Shown here piece by piece: positions 12,180 through 25,600 of a stretch of DNA of 64,000 bases (its first letter is position 1; the number at the start of each line of letters is the position of its first letter). A program made the translations under genes and the position numbers. This DNA is from Paragonimus skrjabini miyazakii (lineage: Eukaryota > Platyhelminthes > Trematoda > Plagiorchiida > Troglotrematidae): assembly GCA_014338405.1 (NCBI GenBank), contig JTDE01001386.1, positions 53,246 to 117,245 on the forward strand. Reading direction: 5' to 3'. The notes under the pieces were generated by a model. That model was not told the origin of the DNA. It worked only from the letters and a program-made list of their open reading frames with translations, and ran no database searches.

Positions 12180-13720
12180 ACGACAGAAGTGGATTTCTGC
12201 TGATTCAGCAGAACTTATGGACAAACGTGAGCTAACTCTGCTCACTCTGAGTGCGACAAAAATCGCCGTAAGCTGAAACCCAAGCTTACGAAGTGTCTAA
12301 GAAATGATTGTGAGCCTTACTTCATGAACCAGGTCAAAGGGATGGAGAAGGCATTCTTATCAGGGAATAGCCAGGTGCTGTCTTTCGTGATATGTGGTTG
12401 CACTGGCCGCTGCCAAGGTGTTAGTTAGTTTATACGTAAAAAAGGTAGCTCGTGACTTTACAGCTCCCGCGACGACCTGAAAGATAGACAGAGCGCTTTG
12501 AGGAACAATTTGACTGACCTACGCCGGCTCATTCTGCTATGGAGGATGGAAATTTCCTTGGTAAGTGTGACATTCTGAACGATCCCTGTCGGAAAATAAA
12601 GTGGCTTCGAGGCCTAAATTATTGAGATCTAATAAAACCGCGGATCCGAACATTATTTTTTCAACACATTTGTCTGAATTGACCTTACTGCTACATTCTA
12701 TATGGAAGACTGAAGAAAGGTCCATGAGTGATGCTTTTCGACAGTCATTCTCATTTCCAAAAGAAGATTCCAGGACATTACGCGACAACCAAAGAGATAT
12801 TAGCCTTGTCTCTATCAAATCCAACCTGTTCACGGGTCTCATAATGCGGCGGCCCTGGAGAAACAAAGAGAACCAGCTAAGGGAAGGACAAGCAAGTTTC
12901 CTGCTTGAATGAGGTGCATGGATAATAGTGTCACCTTCTAGCACGCATTGTATCGTCGGCAATCTTTCTCTAAACTAACAGCTAAGGTAGTTTTGGATCG
13001 AAAGACTGCTTTTGACTCGGTTACCCAGTAAGCTCCCCTGGGTTGTCTCCATCACTGAAAATTCCCGGTGAAGTATGTCGATTTAGTTACTTCGTTGTAT
13101 GCTCGTTCTAAGTGCATAATGCAAGCGTGATCTCGAACTTTTTCACTTCAAGCGCTCTTCGGCAAGAGTTTCCGATTTCCCTTCTATTTCTCAATTTTGT
13201 GATGGGCGATGTGCCGGTAAAAACACCCAGAGGTTCCCAGGATATCAGAGTGGAGCGTCTTCCAGGTAGTAGTAAGCTGCTATTGAGTATGCGGTTGACA
13301 GTGCTGTGGTTAGTTCTTCCTCGGGGAATATGCAGGCCATGCTGAACGGATTTAATGAAATGACTGGCCTGTGTGTAAGTGTAATGCTTTTGTAGAACTA
13401 GGTTGACCCGAAAACCACCACTAATGTTGCAGGCAGGCCGGTGGAGACTGTAGATCGCTTCCCTTACCTAAATCGCTTGCCTTCATCTTCTCGTGACATT
13501 ACTAACGATGTGGCGTCTCAAATACCTACATTTGTTCACAAAAGACTGGATTTAAGATACGCAAATGCGTTCGGTTTCGTCCTATGCATAAGAAACCTAA
13601 CCAACTAGTCCGGAGGATATATTAAGGCCCAAGCTATTCGGCCACTATTGTCACCGTCAGTTAGCCACTCTCAAATGGGCTGATTATGTGAACAACTCGA
13701 CATTTTGTCGGCACGTGTTG
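12180..13720 (+). mobile_element. decayed non-LTR retrotransposon (RTE-like reverse transcriptase)
   Basis: Broken reading frames give a consistent series of non-LTR RT landmarks in order. A linker-like segment (YSSRDDLKDR) lies near 12455-12500. WRNKENQLREGQASF occurs at about 12855-12905, in the place of the fingers motif before the catalytic core. RT motif A reads VVLDRKTAFDSV at about 12987-13022, with its aspartate retained. SSALRQEFPISLLFLNFVM at about 13150-13206 matches the GVRQGCPLSP-LFN motif. The catalytic box reads EYAVD instead of YADD (13285-13299). Downstream, VETVDRFPYL and a RDITNDVASQI segment fit the thumb region of RTE-type elements. Stops and frameshifts separate the blocks, so it is inactive. 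Assignment to RTE rather than another non-LTR clade rests on motif spacing and is moderately sure. Confidence 0.7.
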
Positions 13721-14540
13721 TAGAAATAAGCAAGTTTACAACCGATAATCGAGCCAATATAAGAGAACAGCCTTCGTTATTGGTTCCTAACTGCGAGTCC
13801 AAATGGAGCTTATGCTGCTTCGTGCATCGTTCATTTTGGTTCCTGGTAGTTGGGGGACATCGTAAGATGGCTAGACGGTGACCTAGTCAGGGGTTATGAA
13901 ATATTCGACTACTCGATCGAGCGAGGTGAGTATATGCAGTTTGCTGGGTTGGGGAGTTCGCGACCATCCAAATCGCCGGTTGGAAGAGTTCCGTGAAGTG
14001 ACAGTGTCGCAGTCAGTGGCGGACCTGTAGCCAGTAAAATGCCGGCTTTCCCTTCTCTCTATTCTGAATCTCTTTCGCTTCCTTTTCATTTATTTCTTAT
14101 TTCCCTCTGTTCTTCTCTAGACATCTGCCGTTTTTGTTACCCTACTAACTCATGGACTGTCAATACCAGCTATCATGCAAGCCATTCCACTCACAGGTAA
14201 GGGTGAAAGCTAAAAATGCTTATGGGAATGTCCACCTCCTGTTGATTAGTTATAGATTGTCGACTGCGTTGAGTAATATACCGGCGACCACTGCTAACCG
14301 TCAGATAACTAAAATGATCTTTGCCTCTGGACGCTCTCTTCTAAACTTTTTCTCTTTATTCGCAAGACACGCACATGAGTACTACCGCCTTTTGCCTGAC
14401 TGCTCTCTTCTGACATATCTGATGATGTTAAGCCTGATTTGATCGAAGTCCCTCTTAACATAGTTCACTATATCAATGTTGCTCACAAGTCTTATCATCA
14501 GGTTAAGATCAGGCGAAGTTTGAGTTAGTGTATAACATAC
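13721..14540. other. non-coding stretch after the RT relic
   Basis: This may include the remainder of the RTE-like element's 3' end, but no further motif could be read. Frames at 13883-14089 (minus) and 14152-14442 (plus) are unassigned and look like chance ORFs. Confidence 0.35.
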
Positions 14541-14801
14541 CTAACGCACGCAACAACAATCCGATTGGGACATCAGTGGCTGAGTCACTGCGTCTCTGGC
14601 ATGGATTATGCCTTCACTGACACGTGGGTCATAATCTTCAGCCATTGCCTTCATGTGGGATATCAAAGTAAAACTCTGTATTCTGTCACCTAAAAGGTTA
14701 GGTTTTACGGCGAGATACTCTGGATAGAATTCCTCAAATATATCCTGTTTTAATTGAGACTGTTGAGTCAGAAGCACCAGCTGCTTTACCTCAAGCCCCA
14801 T
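14541..14801 (-). other. unassigned 86-codon coding-like frame
   Basis: The frame has a balanced, protein-like composition (DIFEEFYPEYLAVKPNLLGD in the middle, then SHMKAMAEDYDPRVSEGI). This differs from most frames of similar size in the window. There is no recognisable domain. It could be a fragment of a retroelement gag-like or polyprotein segment, or an isolated exon. No splice site pair clearly bounds it. Confidence 0.25.
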
Positions 14802-14819
14802 AGAAACGTGTTCGTGGAC

Positions 14820-15840
14820 GTAGTACGCCGCTTATTTGAGCGCGGAATTTATGCGCTGTGCATGATCACTGTGGCACCGGAAGGTGGAAACGCCGCACCA
14901 CAGTAAACACGATGGAACTGAACCAAAACGGTGGTTGTGTTGCTGCTTTCAGTAAGCTAAGTCCCGAAGACCAAGGTGCACGTCGTGAAACAGGCACTGG
15001 GTATACCTTTCACGGAATTGGTTAGCTGACAAAAGATGCCTGGAAGCGCATTGGCTGCCTTGCATTTTCAAGTGGCGCCAATTATTTTATGATAGGCGAA
15101 CCGCGTATTATTAGCTCTGAAGCGTGTTTATGCGCCTGCGGTATGATTACGGTAAGTTTGCTACAGTCCTTAGTTTTTATGATCTAAATTTTTCATACCG
15201 GTTGTACACAAAACTGGTTCTATAACCACCTGTTCGCCATGGTTTGCTCAACGCCGGCGAGTTGCTGCTGATTGTTCTGAGTGACGTAAACGCGCGTTTT
15301 GAACGTGACTCAGTAGTCTAGCCAGGAGTTCGCTGGACTTTGCAGCTTCGACGCAGTGAACAAGAACGGTGATCGTCCGCTTCTCCGGTGTGCTATACAC
15401 GATTTGGCTATCACAATCTTTCGATTCCAGCTGGATTCTAGCGATATCACGATGTGGATTCACTTACTAAACGACCTTCACTATGTGCTTGGTTACGTGA
15501 TCGTGCGACAGTGCGACGTTGGCGAAATGGCTGTCCGAACGTTTGTCAGGTCTCGCATATCACTCGAGTGATAGCAACTTACTGGTTAACTAGCACTGGC
15601 AGGCTGGTCTATAAGGGCATCCATTCCCACTTTTCCCGGTTTCCGTTTTCGAGTTTACACTGGACGCGTGTTGTGTGTGTCAAACTGCATGCGGTGCAGT
15701 CGTGTGATGACCTTTATGAGGAGGCATCCAATAGCTTCGATCTCTGCGACAAGCTAACCCGGGAAACGGATTTCTTTAACCGGGATTTAAGCGCAGGTGT
15801 GAAGCTGATGTCACATCGCTCGGCCGCACTTCTATGAGTT
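14820..15840. other. GC-richer region with open frames, unassigned
   Basis: Base composition rises again across about 15.2-15.8 kb. The plus strand is open at 15356-15571 and 15454-15837, and the minus strand at 15248-15463. No motif identifies the product. A loosely repeated block (ttatgcgc-tg...atgat-ac-gtggtaag-like) is seen near 14845-14876 and 15128-15156, about 280 nt apart. Transposon-derived sequence is the likeliest explanation. Confidence 0.3.
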
Positions 15841-16940
15841 TCGGTGAGTGGCGCAAATCGCTTAATCTTTTTCCTCAGTCAGATGTTGAATGTGCCTTGG
15901 AATAGTCTCTATTCGTCTCCTGTCGAAAAGGTCCAGCCAACAGCTGCTATGACAATGTGCCGATAGCCATGGACATTTCAAGATGAGATTTTCTTGTTCA
16001 TGTGCATGGGCAGAAGTAGGCACGCAAATGGCATGAGTTCCACTGATTGGCCTTGTCATCAGATCATGCCTGCCCTAACGTTCGTCTTGAGTTAATGACT
16101 AACTTTATCCTGGGGTATTTCCTCGACTATTTTTTAAACTTGTTCTCTTCTCTTATGCAGCAAAATTACAAAAGCAGTTCACTTACTATTTTTACTTTGG
16201 GCGATTGTGCCGTAATTTTCTACTCCTCTTGATTTGCATGTGTAAGTAATTAACATTTAGGCTGGAGAATTTCATTGCCAAATGCTTCGTGAATGAGATC
16301 GAACGTTTGAGCCCCATGATTTAGACAACTAGTTTAGATAACTAACTTATATTTCTCAACGAATAGCAAACTTCCTTTGACCTTAGTGGTTCCCATAAAG
16401 CAGCAATAAGTCAATCATACTTTGCTGCTGTTTCTTATGGGGAATATCAGGCACTACTTTCTAAACCCAATGTTAAGATGTGGTATTCACCATATGCTAT
16501 TGTCTTAGAAAGTAGACATCTACCGTGCCATTCTTAATCATTCATCTTGTGTCTGCTGGGTTTCGGTGTAAAACTCACGATTCTACCATTATTAAATTTT
16601 TTAACTGCGCTGTATTTTGGGACCTTAGAAGTAGATGGTCTCTAACGAATGTTCTGTGTATGACTTAAATCCATTCAACTTGTAGACGGTTTCAACCGAT
16701 GACCTATAAGACTCTTAAAGGTAATCGGAACCCACATCATTGGCAAAATATGGCGACTTAAAGAAGTAACACATTGTAATATGATCCCAACCTTTCCCTT
16801 GTCAAGTGTGCAAATTCGCCATGCCGCAACCTTTACAATAAGCAGCAGTTTGTCTATGGCCGTCGAGTCTGTATGAATGGATCTAGTGCAGTCAAATTAG
16901 TTGTGCATGGTGCCACCACCACACACACGCGAAGAAAGTG
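15841..16940. other. non-coding stretch, nothing recognised
   Basis: The stretch is A+T rich, with no supported gene, repeat or RNA. Confidence 0.5.
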
Positions 16941-16972
16941 GTTGTTACTTTCGTAAGCCGTAGGATACTTCC

Positions 16973-17227
16973 ATGGGATCAGTGCATGAGACACCAATTG
17001 AGACCACTGGGTGTGTGAACCAACACTTATGGTCACCAGACTGCGATTATTATTTGATGATAATGCAAACCCTTTCAGAAGATTTTCCGAACCAACCGCT
17101 AAACACAGCTGTGACCAAATTATTTGATGTTCCCAGTAATACTGTCCAGAACGTAATTTTGAAGGAGAGATTAGTTGAGCGGCAAATGGATGGTAGAACG
17201 CCATTAAAATTTGACATCTTAAAGTAG
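16973..17227 (+). other. coding-like frame, possible transposase HTH fragment
   Basis: The second half of this 84-codon frame reads as folded protein, with VTKLFDVPSNTVQNVI resembling the helix-turn-helix of DNA-transposon or regulator proteins (a-x-x-F-x-V-P-x-x-T-V-x-x-x-I), followed by a basic/polar segment. Continuation past 17227 is broken. It could be a decayed transposase N-terminus or an exon. The assignment is weak. Confidence 0.22.
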
Positions 17228-17289
17228 ACCAAACGCGTGGTGACTTTAACGGTGCCGCATATTAAATGATTCGACGGAAAATGTGGCAA

Positions 17290-19654
17290 AGGCCCTACTT
17301 TGGGTAGAGTCCTACGTCATCGGTTGATGTATTTTGCCGACCTACTGCAAGACTAAAGGCTTGAGACCTTTAGTGGTTGTTTTGAAATCGTAGAAAGGCA
17401 GATGTATCTTAAATCCGTGAAAGATAGGCATGTTCTACCAGGTTATTGATCTTTCGCTGTGGGTTTGTTATGAAATCAGAGGCGCGCCTAGATGAGACAC
17501 ATACCTTCCAGCCGTATTTGCCCAAACGGTTCAGATGTCACTGATGGTAAGTTTCATTGTACCGGTGCACGCCCAGAGGTTCTGGTTGCAAAGACTCGCT
17601 TTCATCAACGATCGATACCCATAGCTTCATACTGCCCGACTTGAGTGCAGTAGACACGCACATATTCATTGCTGTCCTCATATATGTGAGTTGACTGCAG
17701 TGTAGTGCAGCTCCATGACCAGATTGTACTTTTCTGACTGACTGTAGAGTTTAACCCATTGTACAGAGTTAGCAGAATACAACTAGGTTGCAGAACATGC
17801 CAGCAGGTGGAAAACAGAAGCCCACACAGTGGTTTGTGGCTGTCTTCAGCACGCGCCCAATGTTAAATAAACCAAAGACAAACGTCTTCGAGACCCATCA
17901 CAACAACTAGCAAAATCTCCCATTAGGTCAACTGAAGCCCATTGTCTCGTCGAACACCGTTTTCCTTAAAATAAGACGATGCGGTTCCTTATCATTGCGA
18001 CCTGACTTAGAAAAACCGTAATCGACTTAGAATTTTTGCGACACAGGTCTGGAACCTGACTCTATTAAGATAGCGCCCCCCCCTTGTGGATTACTTGGAG
18101 TATGGTCCATTAGTTTGAACCAGATGATTTTTCGATACGTTGCTGAGTGAAGCTGCAATGCCCCAGCTGAGTAAAACACGACAAGGTCCTAGGTACCATG
18201 GTAAGACAAGTTTTCGGAGGTTATCACACTGATGAAGCACATGAAAAAACATCGGGGTGAGTGTTAAGATAACCAAAAGACTAATGCCACCTGATCCGGA
18301 TTAAAAAGCGAAGTACATGCTCTAATGTTTTTCAGATTCTGCTACAACGACACGCATGTTGCCATGCCATCGGCGTTAATTTGCTTGAAAATCAGATGAA
18401 CATTATTAGGATTCCGTTCACACACTGTAACTTGGATTCTACCAGGAAAATTTTTATTTTGTGTATCTTTGACCAACACTTACTGGATGTTCCGCGGGCG
18501 CATGGTTGGTATGCTAGCAAGCAGTAGCTAATTATACTCTGGTTAGTCATTGTGCTCAAATATTAAATCACTACTGGTAAATGTTTGTAATGCAAACACG
18601 AACGAAAACATCAGAAAAATTTACGGATTCGAAATGTTTGGTAGTTCTAAATGGTAAACACCTCACAGCCGTTCTTTTGTTCAAAACTAATTTTCACTCG
18701 GCTTCCAAGTGGTTTTTAAAATATCCGACGCAACATTTAGTAGACTACCAAACGAAGATAAAAGTTCCCATCAACATGTCAACTACAGTGTTTTGTCAGG
18801 GAACAGCGATTTGTCTAGTTTATAGTTGAACCGCCCCAATGTTTTAGTTTACAGTCACAATTTACAGTGCTCCTTTTGAGAATGAGACTTGCATTTTTGG
18901 TGACCTCAGCCTTGTAGAACTTGAGATAAATTTAATTTAAATAAATAAGTTTAGACGTTTACATACGACTGAAGAATCGAATGAGCAGAGCAAGAGCTGA
19001 CATAAATGTACTGTTAGTAACACGCACACAACAGTCTACTTAAGTAACTTCGAACCATTCTGTAGGCTTCTACTTTTTAACGACTGAATAATTTTGCAAG
19101 AATGTAGCGCACTTACTCATGGGAAACCCGTTAGCCCATTTTGGTTTAAGAACTCATTTGACGATCAACTAATATCCCGAGAAACACTTTGTTTACCCCT
19201 GTACTTTCGAACGACTTAGGAACTGAATAACATTACGCGATCAGTTTGATCACATAAATTAAAGAACGCGTCCCCAGGGCGAAGGATCAATTAATCTGAA
19301 AAAAGCTGTAGTTTGAAGTGCGGTCCGATTTATTATACAGTTGTAAATAACAAAAATTTGTAGTGCGTTACATTATTCTTACTGGTTGCTAATATGTTAT
19401 ACATTTTATGTCTACCCTTTTCTGGACGGAGTGTTGAATCACTATATTCATTACCCATAATTCCTCTTTGCGAGCGCTTGATCAGCTGATAGGCTGCACG
19501 GTTCATTCGAGGTGGATCGATAGAAGCTTTTAAATATATCTACCTTCATGAAAAGCTATTAGGAAGTACCATATGATGCTGCTGTTTGTCCTTATTCTAA
19601 TTCACTAACGACACAAGTGGTACGTAACGATCATCAGTCAATATTGACGCAATC
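17290..19654. other. upstream region of FANK1, nothing recognised
   Basis: There is no supported gene or repeat. The last few hundred bases must contain the FANK1 promoter and 5' UTR, but no TATA box or initiator stands out. Short chance frames occur at 18091-18276 and 18581-18829. Confidence 0.45.
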
Positions 19655-22600
19655 ATGGATATATCTCGACTAACGGCTCCTTTTGCTATGATAACGACGC
19701 CAGACTTTCATACTCTCAAGGTAGAGTGGTTTGATAGCATCGAAGAGCTTGAAATGATGGGCATACGCTGTGCGGTCGAAGTGTCCATTCGCAAACTGGA
19801 CCATGCAAATTGGGAAGTAATCTACCTGTGAGTTATAATGTTCGCCTTATGTTGTTTCATTTCGGAACACCTCATTTAGTGGAAGAAGTGATCAGTGCAC
19901 GTACAACAAAATGGAACCTGGATTGGAATATGCTGTTCGACTTAGGTTGAATGTAGGTGATCAGTTTGGGCCGTATGGGGAGGAACAAACGGTGGAAATG
20001 CCACCGGAACCGAATACTGGGTCGGACTTACACAAAGCGATCAAATTTGAAGATATGGATCAAATGCGTTCCATTTTAGAGACTGGGTAAGTAACACACT
20101 CTCACATCTTGATTTGCAATTGAAGGGCACAGCACATTGTCAGTGTGTGTATGTTGTCAAGTCGTACCGTTTCTAATGAATAGCATCCGTACTACAAATC
20201 GAATTGCATTTTCAGCATAATCGCCCACCTACTTGTAAGTAATCAAAACACAATGCATCAGTATGTTTGTTTATCAAACATGAGTCAGTAAATTGTCAAC
20301 CACATACGGCAAGCGACCAGTGATAACATCTTCAGCGTTAACATCCATACTCTGAAGAAAGCGGTAAGCTTTAGACAACAGATGAAAAGAAATAAAGCTG
20401 AGGTGGCTTAACTGCCAATAGCAACAACATATGTACGCAAGCGTTTAACACCAAGGTGCCTACACTTTACAAACAAACAGCCGGACCGTGAATGAAAGTA
20501 AGGCGAAATCAATTAGCCAGCTTCCTTACAGTTTTCGTAGCCCCTCGGCCTTGAGCTAGATCAACCGTCATCTTATCTAATGACTTCAGCCACCGAGTCA
20601 GTGAGCCGTAAGGGCTCCAGTAATCCGAACCAAAAGTAGTTTAAACCACCCCATCTGATTGGTAGTCATCCGCATCGGATGCAGGCCGTTCGGTCCTATC
20701 TTTACCTACGTGATGATTCCACTGTCCACGCGCTTCTTGTTGCACTAGCATTTAGTGTGCTTTAAGTTGCCTCCTCCTCAAAGCAGTACAACATTCACAG
20801 ACTGATTATACACCCAGTCTTTGAACCAGGAAAAGATGTCGTGTTAGCTCGCAGATGTCGTAAGCTGGTCAGTGTTACCATGGCGTTAGCCAGATTCAAA
20901 AAGTTCTAACCTAAGACTATCGTCAGTTCTGATGTAAATCTGAAAGTAAACAAAGTGTTTTGCTATGTTCAAAGCCTTACTGCCTCGAAAGAGTTCAACC
21001 AATCTTGAAGGGTCACGTTCTTAGAAGCTCATACTCTGTCACGATACATGAATAACCAGCGGTCTACTGTTATCTTTGTATCACCACCAAGGAAGACTAA
21101 GCTGTTGGATTATCCGACTGTATTATTTTGCTTCCCGGATGAAGATCCAATGCAAGACCATTCAACTTTATAGGATCAGTCACGATGCAAGTGAGGGCTT
21201 GGGTTCTCTATAGGACAGTCATGAACCAACTGCACAGTCATATCTTGAACTAGATGTGCTTAAGTATTTTTATAAGCTTGAAATTTTTCCTTGTTTACTT
21301 TCACTTTAATAACTTTCTAGAAGATCTTTCTGAAACTTGATCGAATGTAATCTGTAATTAAATGCGTATAAAAAATCAATCAATAATCGAATGGTCTAGT
21401 TCCTGGCATCAACATACAAGAGTCATTGACCTCATAACAGCATAATTTATGTTTATTTTGTAATAATTTTCGATTAAGGACATGGGTGTGAAATCAGTCT
21501 GGTAGAAACCAAGGACAGCACAGAGGATGTTATGACCAAGATGTTTAGTTTCTTGGATCATAAGTACAACCGTTTCGTTTGGCGTTAAAGTTTATACATA
21601 TCCATCGGTGTTTGGAATTCGTCATCAAAATTCATTTACATGATAACAGCTGGCACTATAATATCGAATAATAAATTGTGTCCGTTCGCCTTGTTAATAC
21701 TGATAGCAATAGCCGCAGCCAATGGCTTTTATTATTTACTTTCGCTAATTCACACAGCCAAGTTAACCTGGAAGTTGCGGACCAATTTGACTTCACACCG
21801 TTAATGGCCGTTGCTACCAGAAACCTTCGCAAGTAAGTAAATTACCTTTTCTCGCATTCTTATAACCACTACTTGGTTCACAAGAACATTAAACTCAAAA
21901 CCTAGCCATAGGTTGCTGCAAATAACCCTGAATCCATTCGAGTTTCCTGTATCATGTTTTACTTGCTGACTGACTTTTTCATCTTTGCTCATCACCACAA
22001 ACCGGATGCCTTCCCAAGTCACTCGTGATCGTCTTGTTACTTTTTGTAATTAACTGAGTCTTCCTTAAAAACAACCTTCTTAAATTGACACCTTTCGAGA
22101 AGATAACATTTTCGTCAGGTCCGGAAATTTTCACCGTGATGATCCCCAAGGGGGACTAGTCTTAACGAAAAAACTCTTCGGTTACAATGCACCCAGAGTT
22201 GATATGCAAATATGTCAAAAAGGTTTTGTGCTGACAGTAGTGCCTAACTGTCAGCCAACATGTCTCCTGCAAAACCGCTTTTATCGCCCTATATGTTTGC
22301 TTGCTAATGATGTTAGTCTTAGTGATGGCACTTCAAGCAGAGACATTGTCGTCTTTGAGTGGCAGTGGAATATACAGAGTTTACAGCTCGATCTGTCGAA
22401 CTGTCTCGGAGGTGACGTGGTGTGTCTTAATATTTGACTTACTACCTAACACCACTATGACGTTTAATCAGGATGTACTGTCTTCCGCAGAGCTTAGTGC
22501 GTATAAAGTCAACAACGTATTCGAAATCAGCTGCAGGTCATCCTGTAGGTATTTCGGTATCGTTAAATGTTATTTCTTACGGCTAGTACGAATACTCAGC

Positions 22601-25600
22601 CCCAGAGTGCTCACAGGGACTTACAGAAGGTTCCAACGGCAGAGGTGGCGTTGATCGTTCCGTGTGAGCAACTCACCAACACTGACAGTACAGATCAGAC
22701 AGTCATGTCTGGTTAAGGTCACCAAAATGAACCAGTAAAGTTTATTCACCAAACAGGAAACACCAAGTAACCCTAGCTATGACTGCAATGACTGCTCAAC
22801 TCATCGAAGTGCACCAACTGCCAGGGTGTCCAGTAATCGATAAATGTGTACGGACAGGCAGATTAACAGCACTATTTAGTTATGTCTTCAAGCTAATGTC
22901 TCACAACATATCACAGATGGTGAGGGACCCGATTATGCGTTCGAAAGTGCGATGACACCGAACTCCTTTAAAATGGTCGATGAGGTCCTTCACTTAGTGT
23001 GAATGCTTGAATTAAGTTTTCTTTGAGACAGTACGTCCAAGGTAAACGTAATCAAAAATCTCCTAAAACGACTGACTAGAAAAAAATTGATAGCTTGAAC
23101 GGCGAATCTATTTTTGAATGAATAACTCTTATTCACAGGATGTTTTACGCGACTTTACAAATAGGATGAAGGGTCCCTCCTTTAGAAGAAATCTCCTTGA
23201 AGAGTACGAATTTTTGATATTACAGACGTTCTGTCCTGGTGAGGATTTCCTTGTGTACGTTAAACAGCGTGCTAGTTGTATTACAGTACGAACAAAAAGG
23301 GCAGTGTGAAGTCACGGAATTTTGTCACAACCATTTAAGCGGATTGTAACGGTACAGCATGAATGTGAGTGTGTTAACCAATAGGACAAGAAAGACCTTG
23401 TTAATTCAAACATCAGACATTAGACAGCGAATTGGCACGGGCAACTATGTGTAGGCCATGTGTACACAGGGCAACTGCGAGAGGAGGATGAGAAAGGTTA
23501 AGCAAACGTCAATACATCCGGAGTACTGTACACCTTTCTTCCAGTATATACTTTGATCCACCTCACTAGATAATTTGGAGTTGAACCACCGGAAGGTTAA
23601 CCTTGTATTTCACATCAAAGGAATACTGTCTCGTAAGCAGTTTAGCAAGGTAAATAGATAAACTAAACCGAGGCACGTTAGCAACAAGCGAGGAAAAGGA
23701 TTTACAACAAATAGTATTGACAATCATATTACGATCCAATCTATTCCCACTTTTTATTGAAAGCACTGTGAAAAATCAGTCGTATTTTTGTATTCTGATG
23801 GATACTTAATCCATTCACATCATTTGGGAAGAACTGATTCAAATATCCCGACAGCCGTTATCACCAACGATACCAAGAAAACAATATGCCGGTTATTGAA
23901 GCATATACCAAACCACAATCCAGTCGGAAGAAGAACCTCACCGGTTAACGGATAGAAGACAATAAAGACAGTGGAAGCGGCACATAAAACCCTTATACTT
24001 ACACAGAGAAATTCCACAGCATAATGTTTACATCCTACAGTGAAAACAATCGGATTACACGCGAATGCAAGGCGGTTTCTGTGAGGTTTCTATTGTTGTG
24101 ATACATTATAATTGCCATCTCATTTACACCGCTGATTAATGACTTATGTCCTAACATTTTCAGCCAAAGGCTTGTTGGGTCACTGTATATCAAACCAGGA
24201 GAATACCTAATGCAAAAATTGTCGGCTTGTAATTAATCGTTTTTTCTATCAAACAGTTTATTAACTGACCAAGTCATCCCAGGAACTTGATAAGGAATGT
24301 AGTGGGCTCAGAGCAAATGTTTTTACAAATACTACTGTTAGCTTTCATCAATAATTTGCGCCTTTTTATATGAAGTTTTGAACATTTGAGATGAATTTTT
24401 GGTATTCGATTTAGACTGGGCTTTCGAAATCACTATTTTTATTAAGTCAACAACCACCAGAGAGCTATTTTTTTAATATGTCATAGTATCTCTCTCGTTA
24501 GCTATCGGTGGCACTCCCATAAATTAGGATTTCCCACACTGTCGTGCACGTCTATTGTTACTTATTCTGTTGAAGATTTTAAACAATTGGTGATTACTAG
24601 AAGCTGACTTATTAAAAATAAAACATTTGCCCGTATTTCCTTACTTAGTAAAACTGTTTTGTGGTAGCCACTTTGATAGAATATACACTGTGTTCTATCG
24701 AACTGGTCACCTGCTCTGGGTTTTGATTCTACAAAACTGTATGTGTACGTTTATTTGTTAAAGTTTAACCGCACTTAAATCCAGATTAAAAGTGGAGTAT
24801 ATAGTGAATGTGTTACAAACATGGCATTTGCATTTCAAGTTTGGGGACGAAAAATTTACAGTGGTGCACAGTGTTGTACAGTGATGATGGTGTATTATCA
24901 ATGTTGTTCCAGCCTGGTATTCACTCGTATAGCGATTAAGCCGACGGTTATATATGAATGAATGAAACGTGTGGAAATTACAAGTTACCAATTTTGAGCT
25001 CCACCTTTGTCCTACGATAATGACTGGTTTAGATCATTTTCACTGGAAAACACCTAATTTCTAAAAAGTAGTTAATGACTTCTCAAAGCCACATTTTACT
25101 ACAGGTTTCACCCATGTTTGCAATGGTGTTGGGTGCAAAAGCAAGGTCACTTGCACAAAACCTTCTCACTCACTCCATCAAAAAATATTAAGATTGTGCA
25201 ACTTTAAAGGACTCGATGTCAAGTGTTGGTTCTGCATTATCTCACTTCTGTACATGACTGATTGTTTAACCTAAACGCGGACACAGACCTATCTAATCAC
25301 AGGCATACATCCCATGTGATCCGGTCAATAAAGACAGTGTTGCGTTAGCAGATTTTCAATCCGTTATGAGATCATCTGCTCACAAACGTAAAGTACTCGG
25401 TTAAAAATGGAGAGGTGCAAAAAACACCGGGCACACGCATTGATGGTCAAACTCTTCAAGCCACAACACTGGAGTGACCCAAGCGAGCATTGGACAAAAA
25501 TATCACAGGCTATGTGAACGTTTTGCGAAGAAGTAATATCACCTCATCCACAAAGATAATGAAGGCACGTTGTGCCTTTAGAAACCACCGTCACTTGTAG

